This document shows positions 1 to 5,305 of a DNA stretch of 5,305 bases, piece by piece; the first letter of the stretch is position 1, and every line of letters begins with the position of its first letter. This stretch comes from Bacteroidota bacterium (GTDB taxonomy: Bacteria > Bacteroidota > Kryptoniia > Kryptoniales > JAKASW01). The notes beneath the pieces were generated by a model. The model saw only the letters and a list, made by a program, of their open reading frames with translations. It made no database searches and was not told the origin of the DNA. Position numbers and translations under genes: made by a program. The stretch is from assembly GCA_021796055.1 (NCBI GenBank), contig JAJYOS010000512.1:1-5305 (forward strand), read 5' to 3'.

Positions 1-19
1 GCATCGCGCACGCATGCGA

Positions 20-154
20 CTACCCGCACCTTACTTTGCAAGCCACATACTCGCCAGCCGCCTCCCGCACCTGAAACCCGATCGGCTTTCCTGGTTTTTC
101 AAGCGGCTTAAGAATTTGCCGGATTGCCTCGAACACAACCCTAAATTGCTCGTC
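20..154 (-). pseudogene. Detached C-terminal tail of the ORF6N gene, after the in-frame stop
   Basis: Reading past the TAG at 155-157 in the same frame gives 44 more codons before a TAG at 20-22. The translation begins DEQFRVVFEAIRQIL and includes KPIGFQVRE. This is what the C-terminus of an ORF6N protein normally looks like: a charged helix ending in EKKYDEQF...VFEAIRQLM, a proline-rich linker, then IGF.VRE. The usual residue at the interrupted place is tyrosine, so one base change (TAC or TAT to TAG) would explain the stop. No shift of frame is needed. The uninterrupted product would be 194 residues, a normal length for this family from general knowledge. It could be a recent nonsense mutation, a sequencing or assembly error, or, less likely, a read-through codon. 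No independent start or ribosome binding site is evident for this tail. Confidence 0.75.
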
Positions 155-604
155 CTATTGCTTTTCAAGAGCGTCAAGTTTGCGCGCGAGCTCCGCGTGT
201 GACGTGAGTATCGCTCGCAGCTTGACGAATGTCCGCATGATCGCGATGTTAACTTGAATAGTCCGCTCGCTATTGATGACGCTGGAAAGCATGAGGATTC
301 CGTGTTCGCTGAATGCATACGGACGATACTTGATATGTTCGCCTCTCTTTAAGGTCACAAATTGTGACCTTAAACGAGAGCTCAAGGAGTATTTCCACCA
401 TGCTTTCGCCTCGTCTCGGGTAAGTTGAAACATGAAATCATCGGGGAACCGGTCAATGTTGCGTTTGGCGGCCTGGTTCAGCGTTTTGGTTTGTACTACG
501 TAAAGCGCTGCCAGGTCACGATCAAGCATTACCCTCTGCCTCCTCACCATGAGTATTGCGTTTTCGATTCTACCGTTCGGAATCAACGATGTTTCCTTCC
601 CCAT
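155..604 (-). CDS. ORF6N domain-containing protein, cut short by an in-frame TAG
   Basis: The 149-residue product matches the ORF6N family, a DNA-binding-type domain found in phage proteins (related to KilA-N/Bro proteins) and in many stand-alone genes of Bacteroidota and relatives. The first conserved block is at residues 25-66 (VMLDRDLAALY, then LNQAAKRNIDRFPDDFMFQL). The second is at residues 78-130 (LRSQFVTLKRG, YAFSEHGILMLSSVINSER, QVNIAIMRTFVKLR). A glycine usual in LYGV is valine here (V36). The ATG at 604 is preceded by AGGGG with 6-base spacing, which supports this start. The frame ends at TAG 155-157 in the middle of the C-terminal helix (LDALEKQ), and coding-like sequence continues in the same frame to 20. 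The gene lies 58 bp downstream of the helicase and may be cotranscribed with it. Family assignment is firm. The exact function is unknown; a DNA-binding or regulatory role is inferred from the family only. Confidence 0.85.
   Translation of the reverse strand: MGKETSLIPNGRIENAILMVRRQRVMLDRDLAALYVVQTKTLNQAAKRNIDRFPDDFMFQLTRDEAKAWWKYSLSSRLRSQFVTLKRGEHIKYRPYAFSEHGILMLSSVINSERTIQVNIAIMRTFVKLRAILTSHAELARKLDALEKQ
348..374. repeat. 27-bp palindrome with perfect 13-bp arms inside the ORF6N gene
   Basis: The arms are TTTAAGGTCACAA and its exact reverse complement TTGTGACCTTAAA, separated by a single A at 361. With one unpaired base (C375) the stem continues for five more pairs (CTCTC at 343-347 with GAGAG at 376-380). 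It covers codons R77 to K86 of the ORF6N protein, centred on F82, so it encodes the family's LRSQFVTLK motif. The protein sequence favours part of the symmetry, but the match needs particular codons for R, S, V, T and both leucines. It could act as an operator-like binding site or an RNA hairpin, or be coincidental. The symmetry is directly seen; any function is not. Confidence 0.6.
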
Positions 605-610
605 CTTTCA

Positions 611-615
611 CCCCT
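611..615 (-). promoter_or_regulatory. Ribosome binding site of the ORF6N gene
   Basis: On the minus strand AGGGG stands six bases (TGAAAG) before the ATG at 602-604. It decides this start over the downstream in-frame ATGs at residues 19 and 26. The helicase gene just upstream lacks a comparable site, so the two genes probably differ in how translation starts. Confidence 0.6.
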
Positions 616-662
616 GAAGATTTGTTACACAACGTCTTTATTTCCGGATTGGAATTGGACGG

Positions 663-3236
663 CTATCTCAGTATTTCACTCAGCTCCGCCGTCCATGTGC
701 AGCCGGGATAGTTCGCGCAGCCCGCGAAGAACCCGCGCCGCCCTTTCTTCACGCGAATCTTTCCGGCACATATCGGACAGCTCTGTCCATTCTCTTCCAA
801 TATTGCTTCGATTATCTTCCCATCGGCGGGCACGGTTATGCACTGGTTCTCCGCGCATTGTGCCACGATCATCCCCTTCATTTCCTTGAGTTCCATTTTC
901 CCCCCGCAGACGGCGCAGTGCGCGTCGACCTCGCGGTTACCCGTGCCGGTCAGTTTCGAACTCTTCCTCGGGAGGATGTAGTTGAACACTTTAGCGATCT
1001 CCGGGATGCCTATACGCAGACTGAACAGGTTATCCCTCCCGAGTATGTCGAACACGTGCAGGATCTTTTTATCAATCAACCAGAAGAAGAGATCGGACTT
1101 ATCCGACGTAACCAGGTTGGTGTTCTTGAGCTTCTGCTGGAGCAGGCTCATTTCCAGCGACTTGAACTCTTTCGACGACTCAACTTCCTTGTTCAGCACG
1201 TACTTGAAGAATTGCAGCTTAGCTCTGATGGGCTGTACTAATTTCAATTCTTCGGATGATTCCTGAATATCTCTGAGCAGGGGAACGGTGCCCTCCACGA
1301 AGCCGTGGTGGATCGCCAGCCCCGGAAAATTCTTTCCGACGAAATCTTTCGCTTTTGCGTCGTCGATCTGTACAGCCGTCACCGCCTTATCCCGTTTCAG
1401 TTTTCCGAGAACGAACCTCAGCAGGGAGTCCTCGTTCGACCTTGTGGAGAGATATTCGAAATTCCCCACGAAGAGGAGCCTTTTTTTCGCCCGCGTCATC
1501 GCTACGTTCAGCAGGCGTTCGCCCTCTGATATATCTTCACCGTCCTCGCGTTCGTAAGTTGAAAGCAGAACGCCCAGCGGGAGCGGATTGTCGTCGACAA
1601 AATCGAAGACGATTACGTCGCGCTCGTTTCCCTGAAACGTGTGAACGGTGGCGGCGGAGATGACTGCGCTGTCGAGGTTCATGCTGTTCAGTACGCCGCG
1701 CAGGAACCGTGCCTGGGCTCTGTAAGGAGTGATAATACCGACGGTCTTTGCTCCATGCTTGAGCGAGTCCACCGCAATATCCACGGCTGTGATAGCCGAA
1801 AGAATATTCACGCGGCTGTTCGATGTCGCCTCCCGGAAAGCTCTTGAGTTGAGCCTTGATGTGTCGTAGAAAACAACCGGTTCCTGCTTCGGTTCGACGG
1901 ACTTTATCTGCTGGCTGGCTTTCAGTTTTCCGGCGTAAATTCTGTCGTTGACCAGCTCCATTATCGCCAGCTGCATGCGGTACTGTACTTCGAGAGTGCT
2001 GAGGCGCGGATGCTCTTTGTTCATATAGCGGTGCATCTTCGTTTCACGGAAGATGTCCTTTGCCAGCACGTTGAGAACCTTTGTCGAGGCCTGCGTGATC
2101 GGCGGTATCTGCATGAAGTCGCCGAAGATGGCCACGCGTTTTTTCGCGAGCGACGCGGCGTAGACCACGTAAGGTACGTACAGCATGCTGGCCTCGTCGA
2201 TCAGAACGGCGTCGAACCTTCGTGAGAAGACCTGCGATGCTATCGCCGCCTTTGCCGCGGTGCATGCCACCAGGTTCGCCTGCTGCACTATCTTGCTCTC
2301 CTTGCCGTAGGCTTCTTCTCTCAACGAGGATAGCTGCTCGCGCAGGCCGGCGAGCTTCTCCTGGCTCGTGCTGCGTCTCGCCCTCGGGTTCCTCATCCGG
2401 CCCATTATTCCGCGCATGTCGGTTTCTATCTTCTCGATAGACGCGTACAACCCGGGATACTTGTCGCGCGAGATATATGTAGGGAGCGACCATGGAAAAT
2501 CTTCGAGTCCGGGCAGGCGCGGTATTCCGAAACGCACCAGTTTTCCCTCGAAGTATTCGTTTTCCTCCTGGAGATACTCGAGAGTCTTTTGAAGGGCGAC
2601 GTCCACCGCGATATTCGTATTGGAAATTATGAGAACTTTCTCGCCGAGCGCGACAAGGTTTGCAGCGGCGAAAGCGAGCGTCTGCGTCTTGCCCGTGCCG
2701 GGCGGCCCCCAGACGAACGATACCGGCTTCTTCACGACCGCGCGAGCCGCGTTGACCTGAAATTCGTTAAGCTGCTTCGGGTCGAGCGTCAGGTCGCCGT
2801 CATTTTCACGATCGCTGTCTTCGTTGAACAATTCCTCGATCGTCTCCGTGTCCTTGTCTTCCATCCCGTCGAGCCGTTCGATGAGCTGCTCGAGAAGGAA
2901 GAACGGAGCCGTCATGAGAGTTGCCTGTTCGACGCTGTCGCCGATGTGGTCCTGCAGCAGGAGGACAAGCCTGTCGCCCTCGACGGAGATCACGATGCCG
3001 TGCGTGATGTTTCCTGAGACGTCGATCTCGACCGGCATATCCTCGCCGATTCTGGTTTCGTCCTCGAGCTTGAATTCATAAAGGAATTCTGTGTCGGCAC
3101 TGCCGAGAAATTTTCCCGCCGCGATAGAATAGTTCTTAGAGGAGTAATTACGGAGAGCCTCGATCTCGTTCTGGAGGGCGGTTATGTAGAGCGAGATTCG
3201 CTTCTGAAGAGCCGCATGATTTTCGGTAATGTTCAT
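663..3236 (-). CDS. Superfamily 1 (UPF1/DNA2-type) helicase with two C-terminal zinc ribbons
   Basis: This is an 857-residue cytoplasmic ATPase predicted to unwind or translocate on nucleic acid. The SF1 motifs are complete and in order: Q motif NEFQVNAAR (157-165), Walker A GPPGTGKT (177-184), Ia LIISNTNIAVD (202-212), Walker B DEAS (347-350), III GDFMQIPP (372-379), IV QYRM (418-421), V HTFQGNERD (532-540), VI NVAMTRAKKR (577-586). Residues about 50-100 look like the beta-barrel of UPF1-like SF1B enzymes. An acidic linker (124-149) and a charged, probably coiled segment (265-320) surround the first RecA lobe. Residues about 600-765 match nothing I recognise. The C-terminus has C774/C777/C794/C799 and C820/C823/C840/C846; the second set fits the topoisomerase-I-type zinc finger (CPIC...GCANYPGC). 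An in-frame TAA at 3249-3251 means no earlier ATG start is possible. There is no clear ribosome binding site. RNA or DNA preference cannot be told. Confidence 0.93.
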   Translation of the reverse strand: MNITENHAALQKRISLYITALQNEIEALRNYSSKNYSIAAGKFLGSADTEFLYEFKLEDETRIGEDMPVEIDVSGNITHGIVISVEGDRLVLLLQDHIGDSVEQATLMTAPFFLLEQLIERLDGMEDKDTETIEELFNEDSDRENDGDLTLDPKQLNEFQVNAARAVVKKPVSFVWGPPGTGKTQTLAFAAANLVALGEKVLIISNTNIAVDVALQKTLEYLQEENEYFEGKLVRFGIPRLPGLEDFPWSLPTYISRDKYPGLYASIEKIETDMRGIMGRMRNPRARRSTSQEKLAGLREQLSSLREEAYGKESKIVQQANLVACTAAKAAIASQVFSRRFDAVLIDEASMLYVPYVVYAASLAKKRVAIFGDFMQIPPITQASTKVLNVLAKDIFRETKMHRYMNKEHPRLSTLEVQYRMQLAIMELVNDRIYAGKLKASQQIKSVEPKQEPVVFYDTSRLNSRAFREATSNSRVNILSAITAVDIAVDSLKHGAKTVGIITPYRAQARFLRGVLNSMNLDSAVISAATVHTFQGNERDVIVFDFVDDNPLPLGVLLSTYEREDGEDISEGERLLNVAMTRAKKRLLFVGNFEYLSTRSNEDSLLRFVLGKLKRDKAVTAVQIDDAKAKDFVGKNFPGLAIHHGFVEGTVPLLRDIQESSEELKLVQPIRAKLQFFKYVLNKEVESSKEFKSLEMSLLQQKLKNTNLVTSDKSDLFFWLIDKKILHVFDILGRDNLFSLRIGIPEIAKVFNYILPRKSSKLTGTGNREVDAHCAVCGGKMELKEMKGMIVAQCAENQCITVPADGKIIEAILEENGQSCPICAGKIRVKKGRRGFFAGCANYPGCTWTAELSEILR

Positions 3237-3274
3237 TATGCAACCAATTTAGCACACGGGAGGCACTGATTGGA

Positions 3275-3289
3275 CGGATATCCGCGGAT
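3275..3289. repeat. Two overlapping 10-bp palindromes before the helicase
   Basis: CGGATATCCG (3275-3284) and ATCCGCGGAT (3280-3289) are each perfect palindromes and share five bases, giving CGGAT in alternating orientation three times. They lie 39-53 bp upstream of the helicase start codon, a plausible place for an operator. Short perfect palindromes of this length can occur by chance, and no regulator is known to match. A regulatory role is inference only. Confidence 0.35.
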
Positions 3290-3342
3290 TTTTACGATTA
3301 TTCTCATTCACACGCCGGCAGACACAGCCTCGTTCGCATTTG

Positions 3343-3355
3343 AGGTCACAAACTG
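3343..3355. repeat. Near-copy of half of the ORF6N palindrome, upstream of the helicase
   Basis: AGGTCACAAACTG here matches AGGTCACAAATTG at 352-364 in 12 of 13 bases. Only one half of the palindrome is present; the other arm is not conserved (bases after 3355 do not pair). Read on the minus strand, the frame gives QFVTSN, which resembles the QFVTS variant of the ORF6N family motif. It may therefore be a leftover of a second ORF6N-like gene rather than a binding half-site. The resemblance is real but short, so chance is possible. Confidence 0.3.
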
Positions 3356-3360
3356 AAGCT

Positions 3361-3380
3361 GTCCGGGCTGCCCCGGGCTG
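3361..3380. repeat. GC-rich tandem 10-bp repeat with a small hairpin after the surface-protein gene
   Basis: GTCCGGGCTG (3361-3370) is followed at once by CCCCGGGCTG (3371-3380), matching in 8 of 10 positions. The same bases allow a five-pair hairpin (CCGGG at 3363-3367 with CCCGG at 3372-3376, four-base loop). It sits about 30 bp after the surface-protein stop codon, where a terminator could be. No T-run follows it on the minus strand, so it is not a normal intrinsic terminator. Confidence 0.35.
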
Positions 3381-3408
3381 TCAGCGAGTTGTACCCCCAA
3401 ACCGTGAG

Positions 3409-5305
3409 TCACCGCATCTTCTTTGCTACGATCAACGGCGTCTTGTAAGTCGACAGCGATCTGCCGTCAGGTCCCGTCACTTCCATGAACAAAATATACA
3501 ATCCGAACCTGACGATCCTGCCGGAGGCATCTCTTCCGTCCCACACTATTCTACCCGTCGATGGAAGGACCACGTTGTCGGCCGGAGTGGCTATCAGCCT
3601 TCCGACCGAATCGAAAATTCTTGTCCGGATCTTCACCGAAGCGACCGGGAACGAGTAGCTGATAAAAGTGAAATCGTCACGTCCATCCGCGTCGGGTGAA
3701 AACGGGTTTGGTTTGACTGTGACCGTGCCGGTCGTTTGTCCGGCCTCGATGAAGAGACTGTTTCTTGCCCCGGGCGTTCCACCGGATTGCGACACGCTCG
3801 TCGACCAGCTTGTCTTCTCATTCGACGGAAGGGAAGGGTTGATCTTCTCGAGGGATCGCCCGGAGGTCCTGGCGATGTCGGCATTGTGCCACGATGGCAG
3901 ATAGTAGACGCTGTCGATCACGTTTCCGCCCGGATCGATGATGACTATGCAGTCCCCATCGTCCAACAAGCTCATTGACTTCGAGATGTAAACCATGCCC
4001 GTGTCGGGCACAATGTCCAGGACGGAAGAGTCGGCGGCTACGACAAAGTATTCCGCCGGACGAAGCATCCGGGCGCCGCTGATCGGTTTCGGTCCGGCAG
4101 ACGTAGTGTGAAACCGCCATCCTTTGAGATCAATGTCGTACCGTGATCCATTGAATATCTCGAAGTATTCGCCGGAAGATCCGTTAGTGAACATTATTTC
4201 GTTTATCACGATTGACGCCGCGGTGAAACCGATATTTATCCCCGCGGAAAGCGTGTCGTTCCGGAAGCGAGCGTCGTTTTGCATGATGGTCCTGGCGACA
4301 ACCGTGTGGAATCCCGACTTCTCGAGTGAATAAGAAAATTGTTCGAGGATACTGTCCCCGGGGGCGAGCTCCGCGTCGAGAGGTTTCGTTTCCGAGTAGA
4401 CGATTACGGAATCCAGCATTCTCAGGATATTTACGGATGCAGAAATCCCGGCGGCGGAATTCCTTCCGCGATTTGTCACGATTACGGAGATCGTCCCTGT
4501 TTCGCCGGGGTTTTTCGCCGCGGCTGACATATCAAGCCTTTTCATCGCGACGTCGTATGGAAGAATGGCGACGCTGTTTTCAATACCGGGAGTTGCCCCC
4601 GCAGTGTCCACGCATTCCGCCCAGTTCGTCGAGTCGTTACCTCCGAGATAATCGACCCTTTCCAGAGATCGCCCCGTACTGCCGCCATAGGATGGAAGGT
4701 AGTTCATTGTGTCGACAAGATTACCGAGGTTGTCGTAGAGTCCGATCCCGTCACCGGAGTTGTTCATCGACGGGAGGGATTGGACTATAAGGTTTCTTAC
4801 GGCGTAGTGGAGCCGCGAGACCGAAGAGTCTTTGCAGAGCACGGCAAAATCGTTCGGGGCGACCGGTGATCCGGATTTGATTTTCGCTGAGCCGCCGTGA
4901 GTGACGATCCTGAAGTTTGACAAATCGATCACATCGGTGCCCGGGTTGAATAATTCCATCCACTCCTGTTCTCCGGCAAGTTTCGGCGCGTACATTATTT
5001 CGTTTACCACCACAGCAGCGGCCGGCAGGCCGACATTCAACTTTATGAATTTCAGGTTATCGGACTTTCGCTCATCGTCCGGGAAGTCGATGAAGATGCC
5101 GAAGCGATATGTGCCGTAGGTCAGTACGGCTGTGCGAAGGTTGACGGCAACCGAGTCGCCGGACGACAATTTTCCTACGGTGACCGAATCGACCGATTCG
5201 CCGGCATTGAAAAGACTGTCGTGATTCGTGTCTATGAAAAGAATCACCGTCGCGTCTCCGGCCGACTCAAGTCCGACATTGACGACATTTGCCGTGACGG
5301 TGGTG
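3409..5305 (-). CDS. Secreted CARDB / lamin-tail repeat surface protein with FlgD-like C-terminus (5' end outside window)
   Basis: The frame is open to the right edge, so the true start is outside. The GTG at 5245-5247 is not the start, because the 19 codons before it (including VTANVVNVGLESAGDATV) complete a CARDB-type beta-sandwich. Numbering from the first whole codon (631 visible residues): end of a CARDB-like domain to about 92; lamin-tail domain 1 at about 97-245 (VVVNEIMYA, WMELFNPG, TGRSLERVD, GATPGIENS); second CARDB-like domain at about 249-359; lamin-tail domain 2 at about 364-519 (IVINEIMFT, YFEIFNGS, SGRSLEKIN, GGTPGARNS); FlgD-like Ig fold at about 522-631 (NPFSPDADGRDD, RIFDSVGRLI, WDGRDASGRIV, GLYILFMEV). 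Such proteins are exported, and the C-terminal fold resembles domains at the ends of type IX-secreted proteins in Bacteroidota relatives. Export by that route is inferred. No enzyme motif is visible; an adhesive or structural role is likely. The stop is TGA at 3409-3411. Confidence 0.9.
   Translation of the reverse strand, partial: TTVTANVVNVGLESAGDATVILFIDTNHDSLFNAGESVDSVTVGKLSSGDSVAVNLRTAVLTYGTYRFGIFIDFPDDERKSDNLKFIKLNVGLPAAAVVVNEIMYAPKLAGEQEWMELFNPGTDVIDLSNFRIVTHGGSAKIKSGSPVAPNDFAVLCKDSSVSRLHYAVRNLIVQSLPSMNNSGDGIGLYDNLGNLVDTMNYLPSYGGSTGRSLERVDYLGGNDSTNWAECVDTAGATPGIENSVAILPYDVAMKRLDMSAAAKNPGETGTISVIVTNRGRNSAAGISASVNILRMLDSVIVYSETKPLDAELAPGDSILEQFSYSLEKSGFHTVVARTIMQNDARFRNDTLSAGINIGFTAASIVINEIMFTNGSSGEYFEIFNGSRYDIDLKGWRFHTTSAGPKPISGARMLRPAEYFVVAADSSVLDIVPDTGMVYISKSMSLLDDGDCIVIIDPGGNVIDSVYYLPSWHNADIARTSGRSLEKINPSLPSNEKTSWSTSVSQSGGTPGARNSLFIEAGQTTGTVTVKPNPFSPDADGRDDFTFISYSFPVASVKIRTRIFDSVGRLIATPADNVVLPSTGRIVWDGRDASGRIVRFGLYILFMEVTGPDGRSLSTYKTPLIVAKKMR

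Larger units (their letters stand above)
3237..3408. other. Intergenic region between the surface protein and the helicase
   Basis: These 172 bp contain no convincing gene. They must hold whatever ends the surface-protein transcript and starts the helicase transcript. No hairpin followed by a run of T is visible on the minus strand, so a classic intrinsic terminator is not supported. An A/T-rich patch (3287-3306; GAATAATCG and TAAAAAT on the minus strand) is the likeliest promoter area, but no good paired -35/-10 elements can be named. Three small structures are listed separately: overlapping palindromes at 3275-3289, a half-copy of the ORF6N palindrome at 3343-3355, and a GC-rich repeat at 3361-3380. 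Confidence 0.6.

Noticed and set aside
1..19. Terminator or repeat at the left edge (GCATCGCGCACGCATGC)
   Set aside because: Only four outer pairs match cleanly and the rest need a bulge; it is cut by the window edge and has no T-run.
155..157. TAG recoded as an amino acid in this organism
   Set aside because: The helicase ends in TAG exactly after a complete zinc ribbon, and the codons following that TAG show no domain continuation, so a normal stop meaning is more likely.
425..1241. Plus-strand open frames at 425-889 and 858-1241
   Set aside because: They lie opposite the ORF6N and helicase coding sequences, have no family resemblance, and their composition is what an antisense frame would give.
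2044..2493. 149-codon minus-strand frame inside the helicase gene
   Set aside because: It is a shifted frame within the Walker B region of the helicase. The product is arginine-rich with no recognisable fold, typical of an out-of-frame shadow.
2589..3081. Plus-strand frames of 142 and 85 codons opposite the helicase N-terminus
   Set aside because: The helicase frame here contains the Q motif, Walker A and a barrel-like domain, which leaves no room for an independent real gene; the antisense products resemble nothing.
3361..3380. Intrinsic terminator of the surface-protein gene
   Set aside because: The hairpin has only five pairs and is followed by mixed sequence without a T-run on the minus strand.
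3340..4790. Plus-strand frames at 3340-3699 and 4326-4790
   Set aside because: They are antisense to clear lamin-tail and FlgD-like domains and are rich in arginine and serine, as expected from the reverse of this coding sequence.
5245..5247. GTG as start codon of the surface protein
   Set aside because: The frame stays open for 19 more codons to the window edge, and those codons complete a CARDB-like strand pattern. No ribosome binding site or signal peptide follows the GTG.

Overview
The window holds three genes, all read leftward on the minus strand. From the right edge inward they are: a large secreted, multi-domain surface protein whose 5' end lies beyond the window (3409-5305); an 857-residue superfamily 1 (UPF1/DNA2-type) helicase with two C-terminal zinc ribbons (663-3236); and an ORF6N-domain gene (reading frame 604 down to 20) interrupted by an in-frame TAG at 155-157. 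No tRNA, rRNA, CRISPR array, transposase or integrase is visible.

The host is most likely a member of the Bacteroidota/Chlorobiota/Ignavibacteria part of the FCB group. This is inferred from the surface protein's layout (CARDB-like and lamin-tail modules ending in a FlgD-like Ig fold with the NPFSPDADGRDD signature), the stand-alone ORF6N gene, the roughly balanced base composition, and the lack of a clear ribosome binding site before the helicase. No marker gene confirms it.

Layout: 1-19 holds nothing recognisable. 20-154 is the out-of-use tail of the ORF6N gene, and 155-604 is its intact part, which contains an unusually good 27-bp palindrome at 348-374. A 58-bp gap (605-662) carries the ORF6N ribosome binding site. 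Then come the helicase (663-3236), a 172-bp intergenic stretch (3237-3408) with short palindromes and one near-copy of half the ORF6N palindrome, and the surface protein.

The helicase and the ORF6N gene are close enough (58 bp, same strand, no visible terminator) to share a transcript. The surface protein ends 172 bp before the helicase and is functionally unrelated as far as can be seen. Nothing here proves a new system. The points most worth following are the amber codon in the ORF6N gene, the palindrome hidden in its coding sequence with its partial copy before the helicase, and the unassigned domain between the helicase core and the zinc ribbons.
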